This document shows positions 8,222 to 17,262 of a stretch of DNA of 26,095 nucleotides, in pieces. Below the pieces are notes generated by a model, which was given only the letters and a program-made list of their open reading frames with translations, searched no databases and was not told where the DNA came from. The position numbers and the translations under genes were made by a program. Every line of letters starts with the position of its first letter. The first letter of the stretch is position 1. The stretch spans positions 1 through 26,095 of the forward strand of contig CAJWJW010000005.1 in NCBI GenBank assembly GCA_913041775.1, read 5' to 3'. This stretch comes from an uncultured Flavobacteriales bacterium. Its GTDB lineage: Bacteria; Bacteroidota; Bacteroidia; Flavobacteriales; UBA7430.

Positions 8222-8764
8222 ATGCAAGTACAAAAAACTGGCTTTGAAGGACTATTAATACTTCAACCCAAAATATTTAAAGACGATAGAGGAGCTTTTC
8301 AAGAAAGTTGGAATGCAACAACATTTAAACAATTAGGATTGCCAATTACTTTTGTTCAAGACAATCAATCTGTTTCAAATAAAAATGTACTTAGAGGCTT
8401 GCATTTTCAATATCCACCACATGTACAAGGAAAACTGGTACGTGTTACTAGAGGGAGAGCATTAGATGTTGTGGTCGATTTACGAAAAGATTCTAAAACC
8501 TTTAAGAAACATTATAAAATAGAATTATCAGACGAGAAAGCCAATATGCTATGGGTACCAGCAGGTTTTGCTCATGGATTTGTCGCATTAGAGAACGATA
8601 CTGTTTTTCAATACAAATGTGATGCACTTTACAATCCGCAAACAGAAGATTGTTTACTCTGGAATGATTTATCCTTAGGAATAGACTGGGAGGTAGAAAA
8701 TCCAATTATTTCAGATAAAGATCAAGAAGGAAAAATATTTACAGCACTAAAAAATCCGTTTTAA
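8222..8764 (+). CDS. rfbC: dTDP-4-dehydrorhamnose 3,5-epimerase
   Basis: A 180-residue cupin enzyme that epimerises C3 and C5 of dTDP-4-keto-6-deoxyglucose on the way to dTDP-L-rhamnose for cell-surface polysaccharide. The active-site motif RGLHFQ gives His61 as the likely base, Lys71 lies in GKLVRV, and Tyr131 (QYKCDALYNP) is the likely acid. The block WVPAGFAHGF is diagnostic, and the length is standard. The other rhamnose genes (rfbA, B, D) are absent from the window, so this gene is detached from its pathway operon. Its TAA shares one base with the next ATG (TAATG), which implies translational coupling to the transglycosylase. A weak -7-like TACTTTAG lies at 8196, without a clear -33 element. 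Confidence 0.92.
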   Translation: MQVQKTGFEGLLILQPKIFKDDRGAFQESWNATTFKQLGLPITFVQDNQSVSNKNVLRGLHFQYPPHVQGKLVRVTRGRALDVVVDLRKDSKTFKKHYKIELSDEKANMLWVPAGFAHGFVALENDTVFQYKCDALYNPQTEDCLLWNDLSLGIDWEVENPIISDKDQEGKIFTALKNPF

Positions 8765-9885
8765 TGAAAAAAATAATTTCACTCTTCTTTATTTTAGCTT
8801 CTGTTGGTTTTGTTTTTTCCTTTTTCACAAGTGCTGAAGACGACAATCATCAAACTAAATTTAATGAAAACTACGCCATATTTTCTCCAAATCAGCCAAA
8901 TCTAATTGGATTTGCTGGCGAAAAGATGCCTTTGGAGCAGGAAGACATAAAAGAACGTTTCGATAGAGAGCTATTAGTGAATACATATTGGCAATCGCAA
9001 ACAGTTTTATTTGTAAAAAAAGCGCATAAATATTTTCCTGTAATAGAACCGATACTAAAAGGAGAAGGTATACCCGACGATTTTAAATACCTAGCAATTG
9101 CCGAAAGTGGGTTAGCAAACATCGTTTCTCCTTCTGGAGCTACAGGTTTTTGGCAAATTATGAACGCGACTGGAAGAGAGAATGGTTTGTTGATAGACAA
9201 GCAGATTGACGAACGTTATCATCTAGCTAAATCGACCTTAGCAGCATGTAACTATTTAAACGAAGCCTACGTAAAATTTGGCTCATGGACTTTAGCTGCT
9301 GCATCCTACAATATGGGAAAAACAGGTTTAGCAAAGCAAATGAAAAGACAAAATGCAAGTAATTATTATGACTTGCTACTTAACGAGGAAACCTCAAGGT
9401 ATATCTTTAGAATTGCTGCGATAAAGGAAATTCTAAAAAACCAAAAAACATATGGTTTTCATATTAGAGAAAAAGAACTCTATAACTTACCTCCTTTACA
9501 TCATATACTCCTAGACTCCAGTGTAAGTAACTTTGCAGATTATGCCTTGGACCTAAATATAAATTATAAAATATTAAAAGAATACAACCCTTGGTTACGA
9601 CAAGCGGAACTAAAAAACACAGCTAATTTTGCGTACTTTATTGACATACCAGATGAGGGTTATTATATTTCAAAAAACAAAACTCAACTAATTGAAAATG
9701 TGGAAATTAAAGAGAGTTTAAATTTAGATACTATTAAAATAGAGATAAATAAGACTACAGCAGTTAAAAAAGTTGCAGAAATGAATGAAATTGACTTGGA
9801 AGAATTAATTTTGCAAAATATTGACGTTTTAGATATCAAAGCAAAAAAAGGTCAAGAGCTCCAACTCATTAAAGAAAGAAATTAA
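8764..9885 (+). CDS. membrane-bound lytic transglycosylase (MltD-like, SLT domain)
   Basis: A 373-residue envelope enzyme that cleaves peptidoglycan glycan strands with formation of 1,6-anhydro-MurNAc. An N-terminal hydrophobic segment (residues 1-22) is a signal or anchor. The SLT (GH23) domain has the catalytic Glu114 in LAIAESGLAN, then SPSGATGFWQIM, and the AAASYNMG motif, which is the MltD/Slt-type order. The C-terminal 100 residues, ending KKGQELQLIKER, look like a degenerate LysM-type region; no clear LysM repeat is seen. It overlaps rfbC by one base and precedes uvrA by 3 bp. The grouping with uvrA appears to be operon packing rather than a shared pathway. Confidence 0.87.
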   Translation: MKKIISLFFILASVGFVFSFFTSAEDDNHQTKFNENYAIFSPNQPNLIGFAGEKMPLEQEDIKERFDRELLVNTYWQSQTVLFVKKAHKYFPVIEPILKGEGIPDDFKYLAIAESGLANIVSPSGATGFWQIMNATGRENGLLIDKQIDERYHLAKSTLAACNYLNEAYVKFGSWTLAAASYNMGKTGLAKQMKRQNASNYYDLLLNEETSRYIFRIAAIKEILKNQKTYGFHIREKELYNLPPLHHILLDSSVSNFADYALDLNINYKILKEYNPWLRQAELKNTANFAYFIDIPDEGYYISKNKTQLIENVEIKESLNLDTIKIEINKTTAVKKVAEMNEIDLEELILQNIDVLDIKAKKGQELQLIKERN

Positions 9886-9888
9886 TAA

Positions 9889-12717
9889 ATGGCGAAGCCG
9901 CAAGAGTATATAGATGTTCAAGGTGCCAAGGTGCATAACTTAAAGAATATTGATGTTAAAATACCACGTGATAAACTAGTAGTCATTACAGGGCTAAGTG
10001 GTTCTGGGAAATCATCTCTAGCTTTCGACACTATTTATGCCGAAGGACAAAGAAGATATATAGAGACTTTTTCTGCTTATGCACGACAGTTTTTAGGAGG
10101 CTTAGAACGGCCAGATGTAGATAAGATTGATGGATTAAGTCCGGTAATTTCTATTGAACAGAAAACAACCAGTAAAAACCCTCGTTCTACAGTAGGAACA
10201 ATTACAGAGATTTATGATTTCTTACGATTATTGTATGCACGTGTAGCAGATGCATACTCCTACAATACAGGAGAAAAAATGATTAGCTATACGATAGATC
10301 AGATCAAAGATTTGATTACTGAGTCGTACGGTGAACAAAAAATATTGTTGCTCGCTCCAGTAGTGAAATCTAGAAAAGGTCACTATAGAGATTTGTTTGA
10401 GCAGATACTAAAGCAAGGTTTTATTAAAATCCGTATAGATGGTACTATACAGAACATTATGCCTGGTTTACAATTAGATCGATATAAAAGTCACGATATA
10501 GAAATTGTTATAGATCGTATTCAAGTTACGGGAGATATTGAGAAAAGATTAAAGGATTCACTAGAAACTGCATTAAAATTTGGGAAGGGTATAATGCAAG
10601 TTTATGCTCCGGAACAAGAAGAGTTGCGCTACTTTAGTAAACATCTTATGTGTCCTACCAGTGGTCTAGCATACGATGATCCAGAACCAAATTCGTTTTC
10701 TTTTAACTCCCCAAAAGGAGCCTGTAAAGCCTGTAATGGTTTAGGAATAGAAATGAAAATTGATGAGGCTAAAATATTTCCAGATAAAACACTCTCAATA
10801 GATCGTGGTGGATTAGCGCCTATAACAGAGAGAAAAAGTCCTTGGATTGATAAGCAGTTAGACTTAATCGCAAAACGCTATAAGTTTGACTTAAAAGACC
10901 CTATTAGTGAGATTCCTCAGAAAGCTATAGAAGTTATTTTAGAAGGTGCAGAAGAGTCTTTTAAGGTTACTAATAGGACTATGGGAATTACCCAAGACTA
11001 TTACTTAAGCTTCGAAGGGATTTCTAACTTCATTAGTGATCAATACCACAATGCAGATTCGGCAAGTTTAAAACGATGGGCTAAAGCCTATATGATTGCC
11101 TTAAACTGCTCACAATGTAAAGGACATAGATTACATAAAGAATCACTTCATTTTAAATTTCAAGGGCTAACCATTTCGGAATTAGCCAAAATGGATATTT
11201 CTGAACTCTACACTCTATTCGATACTATTGAAGACAAGTTAGATAAGCGACAGAAAGCAATAGGATTAGAGATAATTAAAGAACTTAAAACCCGTTTAAA
11301 ATTCTTGCTCGATGTAGGTTTAGATTACTTAAACTTAGATAGAAGCTCCAAATCGCTATCTGGTGGTGAAGCTCAACGAATTCGTTTGGCTACACAAATA
11401 GGGTCGCAATTGGTTGGAGTACTTTATATACTAGATGAACCAAGTATAGGATTACATCAAAGGGATAATACACGCTTGATTAAATCGCTTCGAGGTTTAA
11501 GAGACCTAGGGAACTCTGTAGTTGTGGTAGAACACGATAAGGAGATGATCGAATCTGCCGATTATGTTTTAGATATGGGCCCAGGTGCTGGCAAATACGG
11601 AGGTGAAATTGTTTGTGAAGGTACGCCAGAAGAAATAATGAAATTCCATACACTTACTACGCAATACCTAAACGGAGAAAAGGAATTACATATACCCAAA
11701 GTTAGAAGACCAGGAAATGGTAAGGAGATTCACTTATTAGGGGCTACAGGAAATAATCTTAAAAATGTAGATCTTATAATCCCCTTAGGGAAACTAATTA
11801 GTATTACTGGAGTTTCTGGCTCCGGAAAATCAACCTTGGTTAACGAGACTCTATACCCAATTTTAAATACCTATTTCTTTAGAGCATTAAAGAAACCAAT
11901 GCCCTATAAAAGTATTTCTGGCCTAGAGCATCTAGATAAAGTAATTGATATTGATCAGTCTCCTATCGGTAGGACTCCAAGATCTAATCCAGCTACTTAT
12001 ACTGGTGTGCTAGGAGAAATTAGGAAGATTTTTTCTGAAGTACCAGAAGCTAAAATCCGTGCATATAAACCCGGCCGTTTTTCTTTTAATGTAAAAGGTG
12101 GACGCTGTGAAGTTTGTGAAGGTGGAGGCTTAAGGATTATTGAAATGAATTTCCTACCAGATGTACATATTCATTGTGAATCGTGTAATGGAAGACGCTT
12201 TAACAGAGAAACACTTGAGATTCGTTTTAAAGGAAAGTCTATCTCCGATATTTTGGACATGACAATAAACCATTCCGTAGAGTTCTTTAAAGCGATACCT
12301 AAAATTTACAAAAAAGTAAAAACACTACAAGATGTAGGTTTAGGTTACATTACTTTAGGTCAACAATCTACAACTCTCTCTGGTGGAGAAGCACAACGAG
12401 TAAAACTAGCTACTGAATTAAGTAAAAGAGATACAGGTAACACCTTATTTATATTGGATGAACCTACTACGGGCTTACATTTTGAAGATATTAGAGTTTT
12501 GATGGAAGTCTTAAATAGCTTAGTAGACAAAGGAAATACAGTACTCGTTATAGAGCACAATATGGATGTTATTAAACTATCTGACCATATTATCGACTTA
12601 GGTCCTGAAGGTGGACGTGGAGGAGGTACTATACTCTGTGAAGGAAAACCTGAAGAAGTAATTACTGCAACGAATAGTTATACTGTAGATTACTTAAAAC
12701 ATGAAATGGCTCAATAA
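9889..12717 (+). CDS. uvrA: excinuclease ABC subunit A
   Basis: A 942-residue ATP-binding damage sensor of nucleotide excision repair; it forms dimers with UvrB and loads it on distorted DNA. Both ATPase modules are complete: Walker A motifs GLSGSGKSS (residues 35-43) and GVSGSGKST, signature SGGEAQRIRLA and SGGEAQRVKLA, and Walker B ILDEPSIGLH and ILDEPTTGLH. The C-terminal zinc module is intact (CEVC ... CESC). In the first zinc module, the leading pair reads C-P-T-S-G instead of CxxC, with CKAC after it, so one Cys ligand is absent. Full length is typical. It begins 3 bp after the transglycosylase stop and is closed by a terminator. Confidence 0.97.
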   Translation: MAKPQEYIDVQGAKVHNLKNIDVKIPRDKLVVITGLSGSGKSSLAFDTIYAEGQRRYIETFSAYARQFLGGLERPDVDKIDGLSPVISIEQKTTSKNPRSTVGTITEIYDFLRLLYARVADAYSYNTGEKMISYTIDQIKDLITESYGEQKILLLAPVVKSRKGHYRDLFEQILKQGFIKIRIDGTIQNIMPGLQLDRYKSHDIEIVIDRIQVTGDIEKRLKDSLETALKFGKGIMQVYAPEQEELRYFSKHLMCPTSGLAYDDPEPNSFSFNSPKGACKACNGLGIEMKIDEAKIFPDKTLSIDRGGLAPITERKSPWIDKQLDLIAKRYKFDLKDPISEIPQKAIEVILEGAEESFKVTNRTMGITQDYYLSFEGISNFISDQYHNADSASLKRWAKAYMIALNCSQCKGHRLHKESLHFKFQGLTISELAKMDISELYTLFDTIEDKLDKRQKAIGLEIIKELKTRLKFLLDVGLDYLNLDRSSKSLSGGEAQRIRLATQIGSQLVGVLYILDEPSIGLHQRDNTRLIKSLRGLRDLGNSVVVVEHDKEMIESADYVLDMGPGAGKYGGEIVCEGTPEEIMKFHTLTTQYLNGEKELHIPKVRRPGNGKEIHLLGATGNNLKNVDLIIPLGKLISITGVSGSGKSTLVNETLYPILNTYFFRALKKPMPYKSISGLEHLDKVIDIDQSPIGRTPRSNPATYTGVLGEIRKIFSEVPEAKIRAYKPGRFSFNVKGGRCEVCEGGGLRIIEMNFLPDVHIHCESCNGRRFNRETLEIRFKGKSISDILDMTINHSVEFFKAIPKIYKKVKTLQDVGLGYITLGQQSTTLSGGEAQRVKLATELSKRDTGNTLFILDEPTTGLHFEDIRVLMEVLNSLVDKGNTVLVIEHNMDVIKLSDHIIDLGPEGGRGGGTILCEGKPEEVITATNSYTVDYLKHEMAQ

Positions 12718-12724
12718 AAAAGTA

Positions 12725-12752
12725 GTGGACTTATAAAGTCCACCTTTTTTTT
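12725..12752. terminator. bidirectional terminator between uvrA and the minus-strand repeat protein
   Basis: GTGGACTT (12725-12732) pairs perfectly with AAGTCCAC (12736-12743) around a 3-base loop. Eight T residues follow on the plus strand (12745-12752), and an A run at 12716-12721 supplies a U run for the minus strand. It sits between convergent genes and can serve both. Confidence 0.85.
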
Positions 12753-12766
12753 GCAGTATAATTGTG

Positions 12767-15700
12767 TTAGTTCTTTACAAACTTTTTCACAATTTGTTTA
12801 GTTCCTCTTTCTACAACTACAAAGTAGATTCCTTTAGGTATGGAAAAGAGATCAATTTTAAATTCTTTTGATACATTCCGAGTATCTAAATCTTGAAGAA
12901 TTAATTCTTGCCCCAATATATCTGTAATTGTTAAAGAAGCGATATCCAATAGCTGAGATAACTGGATACTTAAAAAGTTGTTGGCTGGATTAGGATATAT
13001 ATTAAAGCTAGAAGATTCTAAATCTCTAATACCCACAGTATTTAAGTAAACGATATTCGAATAAGCTCCACATCCATTTGTACTTTCAATATACACTTGG
13101 TACTCACCAACTTCATCGGCATAGTGAACAGAACTATTTGCACCAGGAATAATTTCTCCTTCGTACAACCATTGATAAACTCCACCGTTTCCTTGAACTA
13201 TATTAGAAGTAAGAAGTAATGAGTTTGTAATATTCGCTTGTACTATTACCTCCTCAGGCATAAGAACAGAGAATTCGTAAAACTCAATATTCCCAACACT
13301 ATCTTGTACTTCGATGCTATAATCGCCTTCATCTAAACCATACATTGTAATTGTTTGGTTATCATCAATAACAACAGGGGTATTATCTACTGGAGGGCCA
13401 AATTGATAATGCTGCGTATAGGTAGTTGGGGTTGAATATGGTGGAATTCCACCTGTTATAAACATCGATAAATAACCAAATTGGTCACTACAATTAGGAT
13501 TAAATACTGAAACAGATGCTTGAATTAACTCAACACAAGAGCCATCATTAATACTTGCAGAAGGATTGAAATTGTATGAATTTACTAGTGTACAACCAAT
13601 GTGATCAGTTAATATATAAACTTCATTGAATGCAAAATCACAATTTACATTACCGCTATCGAAAGATTGACCTTGCATATTTACAAAACCAGTTAATGCT
13701 ATCAAAGAAGGTAAAATTGCTAGATCAGTTAAGATCACTGTTTCTACATAAATAGTAGTATTTGGGTTAATTTGAGAGTCGATAGTAAATGACGTAGTAG
13801 ACAACTGGATAAAAGAATCAGTAGAATCTAAAGTCAAAATGAAGGTAGGTAATATAATTTGCTCATTACTTAGGTTCGTTATCTCGTAAGATAAAACAGG
13901 TAGATTGAAATTATTAGACTGGATAATTTCAAAATTTCCTAGTTCAAACTCTATACATACATCAAATTCACAAGTACCATTATCAGTATTTGCTAATTCA
14001 TCGAAGTTAAGAGCTAAAGGATTTGTACAACCAAAGATTACCAAATTTTCACAAATAGAATTATCACTTACATTGCAACTAAGACAATATTCTAAATAAT
14101 CTGTATTGGTACATCCATCTACAATACCGGTAAAACAAGAACCGTCGTTTGTGTTGGCTAAAACTTCTGGAAGCTCTATAGAAAGTAAGTCTTCATTATA
14201 TACCCAATACTCTAAAAAATTATCTTCTGTACATCCGTAAATTTTAAGTGTCAGACACGAATCATCATCAATTTGCGCAAAAGGATTGTACTCTACGTAA
14301 TCGGAGTCAATACAACCAGAAATATTTTCGAATTCCATTACTTCAAATCCTATAATAGTAGATAATCCATTAGTACTATAAGAGTCTAGTCCACTACCAT
14401 AAATAGCTTCGAGGAAAACAGTATTTCCTGTTTGAGCAAACTGTATTGCCCAAATAATAGACTGACCTTCAATGAATCCATTTTGCTCTTCGGTGGTAAG
14501 GTCATCTCCCCAGGCAGCAACTTGAATATTTCCAGTACCTAAAGTAGCATAACCTGCGCCATAATAAGAATTGTTATACTCATAAAACACCCCTAATAAG
14601 TCACCCTCTTGAGAAGTAAACCCATTTACATCTATTGATCCAAATTCGGATAATAAGACCATTAGAGTATGATTACTACCCGTGTTTTCGCTAAAAAATT
14701 CTACATCTGCTCCCGGAACACATGAATTATCATCTATTACAGCATTGGGATTATAATTACCTGCTAATTCATTCATACAACCTTCTACCCCAACTGTAAA
14801 ATTAATCGTAGTTTCTATTGCTGGTGACCAAGCTTGATTATTTCCAGAAACATTATCGAATATGATAAATTGTATATTATGTTCACCATACGAGAAATCT
14901 TGAGTTATGAGTCCCGATTGGTCGAATAAGGTACCATAGGCACCACCATCAACTGAGTAATTTATATGTGCATCGGAAGACAAAGTTGAAATCGACATAT
15001 TTACGACCTCGAAATTAAAGGAAACAAGACTATTTGTTAAAATATCTCCGTCTATAGTATTAGTAATATAAATAAATGGTGTGTCAAAAATACAAGAATT
15101 GACTTCAAAAGTAGCCTCTAGATCATAGTTAGTTGCTTCCATATAAGTACATCCGCCTGAACCATACAAACAAGAATCGTCTTCGATATTAGCAAGTTCA
15201 TTATAGTTATTTGCTTCTGAATCGGTACATCCTTCTACTGGTAATGGGTATTCGCAAGAATCATTATTATCAGTAGCTAATTCGTTATAATTTAAAGCCG
15301 TTGCATCGGTACAACCAGGGATTTCAAATCCATCACAAATAGCATCATTATCTACATCGTCAATACAAACACCAGTACAATCATATCCAATTTCTTCAAA
15401 AATACAAGAACCATCATCTGCTGTAGCAATAATATTATAATTACAAGCTGTAAGATCAGTACAACCACTAATTGATGCTACATCTCCAATGCATGAGAAG
15501 CTAGGAGTAACAGGCTGTAACAGAACAGAAATAGCATTAGCAGAATAAGAAATAGGAACAGCTAAAGTCATTGTATACAAACTGGCTCCATCTACTAGTT
15601 GTAAAGTAACATTTTCGCCATCTATAGCACCGTCAACAACTGAGGAAGTTGTTGCATCATCTGCCCAAAGTGGCATGGCAACTTGACCATTTTCTAATTC

Positions 15701-17098
15701 ATTAGCATGAACCAAATCAGAACCTATTACTAGTCCATCATCTGTAAGTGCTACTATATAAGCATCAACATTTTGAACATTAAGAGAAGAAATAAATGTT
15801 GGAGTTAACATCAGAGTCATATTCGCCCCAGTGTTCAACACATAACTATTGGGTAAAACACATTCTGTAGTTTCGTATTCGCAAGAACCGTCTTCATCAG
15901 TAGCTAGGTCATTAAAGTTAATTGCTGAATCGTCTGTACAACCAGAAACCTCGTTTTCGTCACATATACCGTCATTATCCTCATCATTTGAGCAAACACC
16001 TAAACAATTATAATACAACGCAGAAAATTCACAGTTACCATCTTCATCAGTAGCACTACTATCGTAATTACATGCATTCTCTTGAGTACAACCGACAATT
16101 TCTAAATCATTACATACTCCATCACTATCCGCGTCGTTATTTACTAAAGTACCAGTTCCATCTGTATCACCGGAGCAATAATCACAACCTTCGGCATAAA
16201 TACACAGTGTATTATCTGAAATGCTCGTATCATCATCATTATAATTACATGCATTAGCATCAGTACATTCCTCAACTTCGTCTGCATTACATATCCCATC
16301 GGTATCGACATCGTTGTCTATTACAAACCCATCCTCACAGCTTTCACAAACACCATCGGTATACACACAAGTTCCATCGTCAGCATTTGCATTTTCGTTA
16401 TAATTACAAGCTGTGTAGTCAGAGCAACCACTATATAAACAGTCTCCAGAATCAGTAGCATTTACATCGTAATTATCGGCTGTAAGATCTTGACAACCTA
16501 CAATTTCATTTTCATCACAAATATCATCTGAATCAGAATCATTTAAGCAATCTCCAGTACAATCTAAATTAGTGTCTGCATAAGTACAAGTAACATCATC
16601 TATAGTCGCAAGGTTATTATAGTTACAAGCGGTTAAGTCTGTACATCCAGAAACTTCAGCAGAACTACAATCAACAATTGTGGCAACGTAATCTGTAATA
16701 TTTATAACTCCGTTTGTAGTAAATGGATCACCAGAAGTTAAAACAAGAGAATAAAAACTACCAGAAGTCGTTTCATAAAACCATAGCATTTCTTGATTGG
16801 CATTAAAACCATCTTGTTCATTTGTAGTAGGATCATCACCCATTACAGCTAAAGCAGATGGAGCACCAGTAAAGCCAACAGAACCTGTACAAAGATAAGT
16901 GTCAGAATCATTTAAGAAGAAAGCTCCTATAGTACCCTCACCTAATTCGGATGCTAATGCAGCAGCAGTAGGAGGAGTAAAAAAAACCGTCATGTTAGAA
17001 CCTGTATTCACAAAGGTGAAATCTAAATCACATTGAGCGAAACTAGCCTGAACGTTAGAGATAAGAACAAAAAACAAACTAAATAATAGCTTCTTCAT
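12767..17098 (-). CDS. large T9SS-secreted modular protein with GCTD/NYN repeats
   Basis: A 1443-residue surface or secreted protein. Residues 1-21 are a signal peptide (ending ASFA, then QCD). I count about 16 cysteine-containing repeats of the form GCTD--A-NYN--A--DDGSC between residues 152 and 1190. Between several lie Asp-rich spacers (for example NDEDNDGICDENE, DADSDGVCNDLE) that resemble calcium-binding thrombospondin type 3 loops. Three longer modules start with a T-G-x-N-x-T phrase (VNTGSNMT near residue 30, LNTGANMT near 420, ENTGSNHT near 807) and appear paralogous. Residues about 1195-1275 resemble a SprB repeat (FNPNCS ... GGIPPY ... GDYSIEVQD). The last about 80 residues (FNIYPNPANNFLSI ... 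KGIYFVVVERG ... KKFVKN) are a type A T9SS sorting signal. Ligand unknown; an adhesin or matrix role is inferred. Confidence 0.85.
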   Translation of the reverse strand: MKKLLFSLFFVLISNVQASFAQCDLDFTFVNTGSNMTVFFTPPTAAALASELGEGTIGAFFLNDSDTYLCTGSVGFTGAPSALAVMGDDPTTNEQDGFNANQEMLWFYETTSGSFYSLVLTSGDPFTTNGVINITDYVATIVDCSSAEVSGCTDLTACNYNNLATIDDVTCTYADTNLDCTGDCLNDSDSDDICDENEIVGCQDLTADNYDVNATDSGDCLYSGCSDYTACNYNENANADDGTCVYTDGVCESCEDGFVIDNDVDTDGICNADEVEECTDANACNYNDDDTSISDNTLCIYAEGCDYCSGDTDGTGTLVNNDADSDGVCNDLEIVGCTQENACNYDSSATDEDGNCEFSALYYNCLGVCSNDEDNDGICDENEVSGCTDDSAINFNDLATDEDGSCEYETTECVLPNSYVLNTGANMTLMLTPTFISSLNVQNVDAYIVALTDDGLVIGSDLVHANELENGQVAMPLWADDATTSSVVDGAIDGENVTLQLVDGASLYTMTLAVPISYSANAISVLLQPVTPSFSCIGDVASISGCTDLTACNYNIIATADDGSCIFEEIGYDCTGVCIDDVDNDAICDGFEIPGCTDATALNYNELATDNNDSCEYPLPVEGCTDSEANNYNELANIEDDSCLYGSGGCTYMEATNYDLEATFEVNSCIFDTPFIYITNTIDGDILTNSLVSFNFEVVNMSISTLSSDAHINYSVDGGAYGTLFDQSGLITQDFSYGEHNIQFIIFDNVSGNNQAWSPAIETTINFTVGVEGCMNELAGNYNPNAVIDDNSCVPGADVEFFSENTGSNHTLMVLLSEFGSIDVNGFTSQEGDLLGVFYEYNNSYYGAGYATLGTGNIQVAAWGDDLTTEEQNGFIEGQSIIWAIQFAQTGNTVFLEAIYGSGLDSYSTNGLSTIIGFEVMEFENISGCIDSDYVEYNPFAQIDDDSCLTLKIYGCTEDNFLEYWVYNEDLLSIELPEVLANTNDGSCFTGIVDGCTNTDYLEYCLSCNVSDNSICENLVIFGCTNPLALNFDELANTDNGTCEFDVCIEFELGNFEIIQSNNFNLPVLSYEITNLSNEQIILPTFILTLDSTDSFIQLSTTSFTIDSQINPNTTIYVETVILTDLAILPSLIALTGFVNMQGQSFDSGNVNCDFAFNEVYILTDHIGCTLVNSYNFNPSASINDGSCVELIQASVSVFNPNCSDQFGYLSMFITGGIPPYSTPTTYTQHYQFGPPVDNTPVVIDDNQTITMYGLDEGDYSIEVQDSVGNIEFYEFSVLMPEEVIVQANITNSLLLTSNIVQGNGGVYQWLYEGEIIPGANSSVHYADEVGEYQVYIESTNGCGAYSNIVYLNTVGIRDLESSSFNIYPNPANNFLSIQLSQLLDIASLTITDILGQELILQDLDTRNVSKEFKIDLFSIPKGIYFVVVERGTKQIVKKFVKN

Positions 17099-17123
17099 AA
17101 GATGGGGTTTTAAAAATAAAGCG

Positions 17124-17154
17124 TAAATATAACAAGCCTAATCGAATCTGACAA
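17124..17154 (-). promoter_or_regulatory. Bacteroidota-type promoter for the 1443-residue protein
   Basis: On the minus strand, TTG (complement of 17152-17154) is followed after 20 bp by TATATTTA (complement of 17124-17131), one mismatch from the Bacteroidota -7 consensus TAnnTTTG, with spacing inside the usual range. The expected start of transcription would be about 20 bp before the ATG at 17098. The -33 TTG falls in the loop of the inverted repeat listed separately. Confidence 0.45.
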
Positions 17155-17165
17155 AGATTCGATTA
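17139..17165. repeat. 10-bp inverted repeat bracketing the -33 element
   Basis: TAATCGAATC (17139-17148) and GATTCGATTA (17156-17165) are perfect complements around a 7-base loop (TGACAAA). There is no U run, so it is not a terminator. It lies between divergent genes: the repeat protein (minus) and the hemH pseudogene (plus). A dimeric regulator operator or a leader hairpin are both possible; neither is shown. Confidence 0.5.
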
Positions 17166-17262
17166 TATAGACTTGAGATAAATTACAAATATCTTACCAA
17201 ATACACCTTTTAGGCAATTTTATATTTATCAAAACACTTAGATTTGCTTCATATTTATTTTT

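Noticed and set aside
16072..16257. Plus-strand frame rich in His and Tyr inside the large repeat gene
   Set aside because: It is the antisense shadow of Asn/Asp/Cys-rich repeats; there is no start context or independent similarity.
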